From: Deuterostichococcus epilithicus
Lineage: Eukaryota; Chlorophyta; Trebouxiophyceae; Prasiolales; Stichococcaceae
DNA length: 64,000 nucleotides
Direction of reading: 5' to 3'
Assembly: GCA_033439295.1 (NCBI GenBank)
Contig: JAVTLE010000007.1
Coordinates: forward strand, 186,001 to 250,000
The position numbers were made by a program, and so were the translations under genes. Below are positions 58,511 to 64,000 of the stretch, one piece after another (position 1 is the first letter of the stretch; the number at the start of each line of letters is the position of its first letter). The notes beneath the pieces were generated by a model. It did no database searches. It was not told where the DNA came from and saw only the letters and a program-made list of their open reading frames with translations.

Positions 58511-60639
58511 ATGATCCGCTCCGTATTCCTAACGCTTGCAGTAGGTGTCGCTGCTGCAAGCTGCGCCGTGGGGGCTGCAGCTGCCGCTAAGCCCACTGAT
58601 CAAGCACTTCAGCCTCAAGTGGAAGGTGAGTCTGCGTGCATTGCTGCAATATATTGCTGCTGACACCCCCGCTTTAGTGCGGGCTGTCTGCGCTCCCGAC
58701 CCTCAAAACAGCATCAGCATTGGAAACTGTAGACGAATACATACAGACGGGATCAGCATGCTTCCTGCAGGATCCCTGCAGGGCAGCCGCCATCTGCTGC
58801 TGCACAGGTGCCAATACTTCAATGTCTTGGCCAAGGCACACCGCCATGTCGGAGCCCAACGCCGTTCAGTGCATTGCAATCGTACGATTCGAAACTCATA
58901 GCACTCTAGCCCATGCTGACCTCTATATCATACTTTCAGGCCCACAGTCAAGCCAACGAAAGCGCCGACTGCCGCTCCTACCGCAGCGCCCACTCTGCGT
59001 CCTACCTTTGCACCAACCAATGACACAGGTAAGCGACATTCATGCAGAGGTTAAAGGCGAGGACCGTCAAGAAAAGACCCCTGCAATTGACTGTGGAGAA
59101 TGTCATTCTCGTTGCCAGTGGAAAGAGGGTGCGTCGGTCAGGCGGATGGCTACTCTGCACTCGCTCGCCCTATCTGTAAAAGTCTTTTAAGCCGCCTGAG
59201 TGTGTTCGATTATGACAATGGGACACCAAGGATCAGCTCAATCATGTATACGCATGTGTCTTGTCTGCCGAGGTAATGTGCCGGCGGGTGTGCCGACTTC
59301 TTGCGCACATTCTTCTCCTGGAAATGACTGGATCACTGAAGTCACGTTCCGTCGCAGACACCTGCGGCACCGGCCCCGGGGGCCAGCTCACGCTGGCGTT
59401 CAATGACGCTGCCACCACAGCCTTCCCGCCAGGCGTGCCTGCAGGGTATGGCTACCCCAGCCTGCAGTGGAGCGGCGCATTCTTGGTGTCAACCGCTGAT
59501 GGCGGCAAACAGATTGACAACTCGGTGCTGTGGGACACTTACTCTATGCAGCTCAGTGTGAGCTGCGGCTCATTCGACCTGACCTCCTTCAAGATGTCGG
59601 CAGGTGCGTGCTTATATTATTTGGAAACACATAACTCGCTCCACGCCAATTGGATAAATACGCAGCTAGGGTTCTCGCCGTCATCACCAGCAAATGTGCT
59701 AAGAAATGACAGTCTGGTGTCACACAGACGAGCTTTCCACCGCCGGCACATCCTTGGGCACTCTCGCTCACTTTGACAATATCACCCTGATTGTCACGCG
59801 GGGTGAGAGCCCTACCGTCCATGCACATTATTATCTTGTTGCCGCTCTTCTGATACTTTGGCTGTTCTTCAATGCAAACTTGCAGGACTTCCGTCAGTTG
59901 CAGTTTTGAGACGGCTTTGTTAGTTGGCAGATGCTGAAATGGTGACAATGCCTAATTTGCTCCTGCCATCATTCGAGCCCTGCGGGCCAGGCCATAAAAT
60001 CTGCGTGCCACACCAGGTGGCATGGACACTCTCGTCGCGACCTACCCTGTGAACAATGCGGCACAGCCTCAGCGGCTCTTCACACTCCCAGCTGGCGTGG
60101 GTGCTGGTATTACCGCTGCCAAATGGGTCGCGAACCCCCTCGAGGTTCCACCGTCGCCAAGCGGGTTGCTCCCTACCCCCAACCACATCTATCTGGTGAG
60201 GCACCAACTCCTGTAGTGGACCGCTCCGCCGCCGTCTGGGCATCCGCAGCCCATGTATCGATTCAATAAATGTGAAGCGTACGTGCCATCAGTGTGCAGG
60301 CTGAGCTCTAGACAAGAGTTGGCAGCTGTCATCCCGCCCTTGTTAAGCCTTCTCTCTGGCAGCCTGGCAGCATACATGCTTACCGGAAGCGCCCGGCCCA
60401 GATTATGAGGGCAGCTGGCCGATGGTGGCTCATTCGTGGGGCTGACTGATTCCAATATGTCTCACAGTGTGTGTAGCCCGTCCATTTTTGTCTCGTGAGC
60501 AACCCTTCCCTATCTGTGGCGGCAGGATGACGTGACGCTGTACATGCGGCCAACCGCGCTGCCGCCGCCGACTCCTGCGCCGACTCCTTTGCCGACGGCT
60601 GCGCCTCAGTGCATGTGCCCATGCGCCTGTGGCGCTTAG
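58511..60639 (+). CDS. Secreted PT-rich protein with jelly-roll-like domain, copy B
   Basis: A paralogue of the gene at 42992-45129, with the same six-exon structure: 58511-58625, 58948-59028, 59358-59603, 59728-59802, 60017-60195 and 60526-60639. They join in phase to 269 residues. The first, second, third and sixth exons have exactly the same lengths as in copy A. Exon 4 has lost five codons of a Gly/Ala stretch and exon 5 three codons, both in frame. The signal peptide, PT linker, beta-rich domain and terminal CMCPCACGA are all kept. In-frame indels only, against many indels in the introns, suggest both genes are functional and under selection. Confidence 0.8.
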
Positions 60640-62530
60640 AGGCCAGACGACGTTGAGCCGCCAACCGCACCGCCTGCATGCAGACAGCTGAGCGCTGCAT
60701 CCGTCTGCCAGCGGCACTGCTGGCATCTGCCCAAACGAGTCCTTCGGCTGGTCGAGGAGTGGTGCACCGTCTGCTCCTCAAAGTGCAGAAGAGCAGGAAA
60801 CCAATCGCGGACTCGCCGTGACGGCCATATAACACTGCACATGAGATAGGGCTTGATTGCGATGATTCTTCTCAAACAGCGCATGCATCTGAAAATAATA
60901 TCTGATACATCGTGCAGCATCACAATGTGCACTTGGTGAGCATTCGAGTCTTACTCCCCGTGCCTGTAACCACCGTACCAATCTTGTCAGCACTGTAGCA
61001 CTCGCTGTCTTTGTTTCTGCTCAATTTCGAACGAAGGCTGCGCCCATGTGGCTCAGATTAGGAATATGAAGACGCGCAGCTGCCTGGCGTTCCGGTCAAG
61101 TTTGTAGGTGTGATATTTCTCAGACCGTGCATGCAGTATCGTGGCAGCCTTCCCTAAAGAAGCAAATCCTCGTGCACACCATCCATGGCATTATGTCAGT
61201 AGTTCAATGAGCACATGCCTGGCACATGCTCGACCGCGGCTACACCCTTGCCAAGGTACCCCAGGTACCACAAGCTGCGCCATGATGCAGCAACAACTCC
61301 GCGCCTGAGAAGCTCCCATCTGCTCCGCCATCAGAAGTGTCATCTCCGGTCCACGCACCAGCTGCCAATGGCAGGCGGCTAGACGCGCTTGATCCGCCTT
61401 CCCACCTTATTCATCCACGCAGTATCCCGCCGGAGCCTCACCCACTGGAACCTCACCCCTTCCCCCCCCCCGGGTGTGTGTATTCTGCTGCTAGCAGCTA
61501 CCTTCTTCGTGGTTATGCGCGACAATGCCCAAGCGTGGGTTGTTGTAGCGTCGACTGAGAAGCTCGCTGATGAAACGGGTCAGAAGCTCTGCAAGGACGG
61601 CAACGAAGTGCTTGCTCGAACGCCTGCGTTGGCTCTGCATGCTGGTGCCGTGTTTGAACCTGCCGCCGCCACATAACGTGATGCAAATTTGCTGGCGTTG
61701 GCGGCGATGCTGCGCAAAAGATCTCAAAACGCTAAATGTGCAACCCTTTCATTAATGTGGCTGATGAAGGCAAGCATCAGTAGGCAAGAGGCGGAATCAC
61801 TGGTCACCTTGGGGCTCTGCCGCGCTACAGCTGCCCACCACGGCACAACCAGCTATATTGCTGATAAACCCCCCTACTAGTTTCAGCCGTGTGCAGCAAT
61901 GCGGGTGTTTTGTCGCTGATAGCATTATGCACGATGCTGCGGCCGCATGTGCGTCCGTGTGCGTGTGCTTGAACGACCAGCTCTGTCCGAAAACAAGGTG
62001 TGCCTGATAAATCCAGGAATGGATGGCAGCCGAGCAAAAGAGGCAACGAAAGTGGGCTGGGTGGCTTCAACTCTTGACGTGCAAGGTCCAGTGTGCCATG
62101 GTGCTACACCCAGTTAACTCTTGTGCGCGGCGTATGTGCACGAGAGCGCAAGTAAGTGCAGTTACTGCAAGGGAGCTTTGTCAGACCTCTAAGCTATGCT
62201 ATACGCGCCATCGATGGGCTGCAGCGGGGGAACGCAGCGGTATTTTTGAACCGAAGCACTCGCTGCCGCTTTGCGAACGGCATGCTTGCCGTCGCGACTG
62301 TTTCGCCATCCACAGAGAGCCATCAATCAAATTCTACAAAACAATGGCAGTTCAACAAGTCTTGAAGAAAACATAGGCACCTCGATCCAGCCGAGAATTG
62401 TCATCACGTGACTAATCACGAATGCTGTGTGTACGAGGCACAATGCTTCGTTGCGGTTGGTCGAGCGTCTCCACACATGAGGCAGCGAGGCACGCAGCGA
62501 CTCTCGTCTGTCGGAATCAATGGCGGTTGG
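60640..62530. other. Non-coding part of duplication copy B
   Basis: It matches the downstream part of copy A with frequent indels and the extra segment near 61215-61445. No conserved ORF. Confidence 0.5.
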
Positions 62531-64000
62531 GAATAGGTACACAGCGCAGCAGCGGGGCGCTGTAGCAGCCTGCTGAGTACCGCCAGCGTCGAAACCTTCA
62601 CAGTAGTCCTGGTGCTGGTGGGGCTTATCGCGAGGAAGGCAAGGAAACTGAGAGTTTCGCAGTACGTACCAGGATGGCCCCCATCGGACCAAGAAACGAG
62701 ACCCGCCGCCGCCGCCAGAGGCGGACGCCGCAGCGAGCTGGGCTGACGACATGCAATGAAACGTCAGACTCGGAGGAGCGTGGAAGGGTGCTATCGGGCA
62801 TTCCAAGAAGTTGCTCAGCGGCGTGGTGAGCACTGTGAACCTTGCGCCAAGTCTGCTTGCGCCAACCACACACGTTTCTGGCTGTTGCAAGTTATTGCCT
62901 CGCGCCCCGCCGCCATGCGCACAGCAACATGTGTATGCATCGCAGCGAGCACACTCAGCTGCAACCCATATACCCCGACTGTCGCCCTCACCGCAATGAC
63001 TGTTATGATAAGTGCTGCTGTCGCAGGCTGTCAAGGTCGGTGTCGGTCGGTGGCGGGGGGGACGATGCCGGTCTGCTGTGAGAGTGGTCACCACTCGCAC
63101 ACGGTGTGCGTTATACCAGTACACGCACGTCTACGTCCTGCCTGCTGCAATCTGGATGCCTGATCTGTGCTGTAATTGCATGCGCTGCACAAGTGGTGGT
63201 GCAGGGCGCCCTGAAGACTGTATCGAATCGCATCAGACTTCACGTTGGTTCGAACTGTCTGTGATTCAGAACAACACAATGCAATGCACCTCCACCCGAC
63301 TTTCATGCGAGAGCTGTCTTGATCTCTATTCAGCCACTTTTTAGCACTATAATGCTCCTCTCTCTGTCGTCAGTATCTCTCCTGCAAAAACTATTCGTGC
63401 TTTTCTCTGGTGACGTCGTGCGTAAGGACTGTTGGTACGCGCATATATGTGCGTCAAAGCGATCGCTGCCAACAACAGCAGCAGGGGCGCTGTCAGCGCC
63501 GCCTGGTGCTGCACGAGCAGCTAGCCAAGACAGCGCAGGCACATTGGCGAGCACAGACGCCGTGCGCCGGGCAGCTGCATGGCAGTCACCGCTGCCGGCC
63601 AGCACACCGACCGCTGGCTCTTTGCATGCGCTCGACTGTGGTGGCACTTGCGCTAGGGGTCAGGGCGCCGCCATTAGACCCATCAGGGACCTGAGTGAAA
63701 CTATTGCAGCATGAGCAGCTGCATAAGCTGAATTCGTGGCGTCTCAAGGCCGTCGGTGCAGACTACAATGTACATCATGAAGGCCTACGGGTCACACGTT
63801 TTGGCAGATGTGCTTCCCTGCATGTCGCGAGGTCATGTGCAACGTATGCCAGGCGAACACGCGGTCGGATTTCCTCGTCCATCGTATGCCCACCAGCTAA
63901 CAGCCCGCAAGCCCCTGCACTGGGGGCTGCAATCCGATGCAGTACTTTCCAGCTGCCTGTCGTCAGGGGTTCCACCCCAGGAGCACCGCTCGCGCCAGGC
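62531..64000. other. Unassigned right end of the window
   Basis: A minus-strand ATG at 62754 opens MSSAQLAAASASGGGGGSRF and meets a GTACGT donor near 62667, which could be a first exon, but nothing recognisable follows. At 63450-63715 GC-rich frames are open on both strands (for example ASTDAVRRAAAWQSPLPAST on the plus strand) without family signals. A gene may continue beyond the window edge. Confidence 0.3.

Larger units (their letters stand above)
57226..62530 (+). repeat. Segmental duplication, copy B
   Basis: It matches 41928-47155 in direct orientation. Copy B contains about 200 bp of extra sequence near 61215-61445 (between the shared CAGTA of the 3' region and TGTGTATTCTGCTGCT) and lacks several short stretches. 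The exons of the enclosed gene are the best conserved part. Confidence 0.9.

Noticed and set aside
62327-63124. 265-residue minus-strand ORF
   Set aside because: It crosses the boundary of duplication copy B and has no conserved counterpart in copy A. Composition changes along its length, and only its middle ATG at 62754 might be real.

Overview
This window is nuclear DNA of a GC-rich, intron-rich green alga, most likely a trebouxiophyte or chlorophyte. Bacteria and animals are excluded by genes split into short exons with GT-AG introns. The plant lineage is indicated by a plastid magnesium-chelatase CHLI gene, a plant-type amino-acid permease, a plant-style U-box/armadillo protein and a eukaryotic N-glycosylation enzyme. 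The exact genus cannot be read from the sequence. Exon borders below were set by hand from splice sites, codon phase and protein-family conservation, and may be off by a base or two.

Layout: (1) 0.5-2.3 kb, minus strand, a membrane-anchored DUF3431-like protein. (2) 3.1-4.1 kb, an array of about 60-bp repeats in both orientations. (3) 4.4-6.0 kb, plus, a type II Golgi-type glycosyltransferase. (4) 8.7-12.9 kb, plus, CHLI. (5) 13.5-14.0 kb, minus, a small unrecognised gene. (6) 14.4-16.6 kb, plus, ALG3. (7) 17.9-23.2 kb, plus, a U-box/armadillo protein. (8) 24.2-28.6 kb, minus, a divergent protein kinase with a large unknown C-terminus. (9) 29.9-33.0 kb, plus, an AAAP amino-acid transporter. 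(10) 34.2-39.0 kb, minus, unrecognised exons, perhaps more than one gene. (11) 39.0-41.9 kb, gene-poor with microsatellites. (12) 41.9-47.2 kb and 57.2-62.5 kb, two direct copies of a roughly 5.3-kb segmental duplication, each with an intact six-exon gene for a secreted protein. (13) 47.6-56.4 kb, minus, DNA topoisomerase III, between the two copies. (14) 56.7-56.9 kb, a perfect 32-bp inverted repeat encoding a J-domain HPD fragment on both strands. (15) 62.5-64.0 kb, unassigned.

The genes are not a functional cluster: chlorophyll synthesis, N-glycan assembly, ubiquitin signalling, transport, cell-surface proteins and DNA repair are mixed, as is normal in a nuclear genome.

The most unusual signal is a recurrent structure I call exon echoes. 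In CHLI, TOP3 and an unrecognised gene, introns carry decayed copies of the acceptor plus 5' part of the exon that follows. A short junction duplication in the U-box gene may belong to the same class. Every example I found lies 5' of the intact exon in transcript order. I counted about thirteen echoes of eight exons, which suggests a recurrent, polar tandem-duplication process lengthening introns at their 3' ends.
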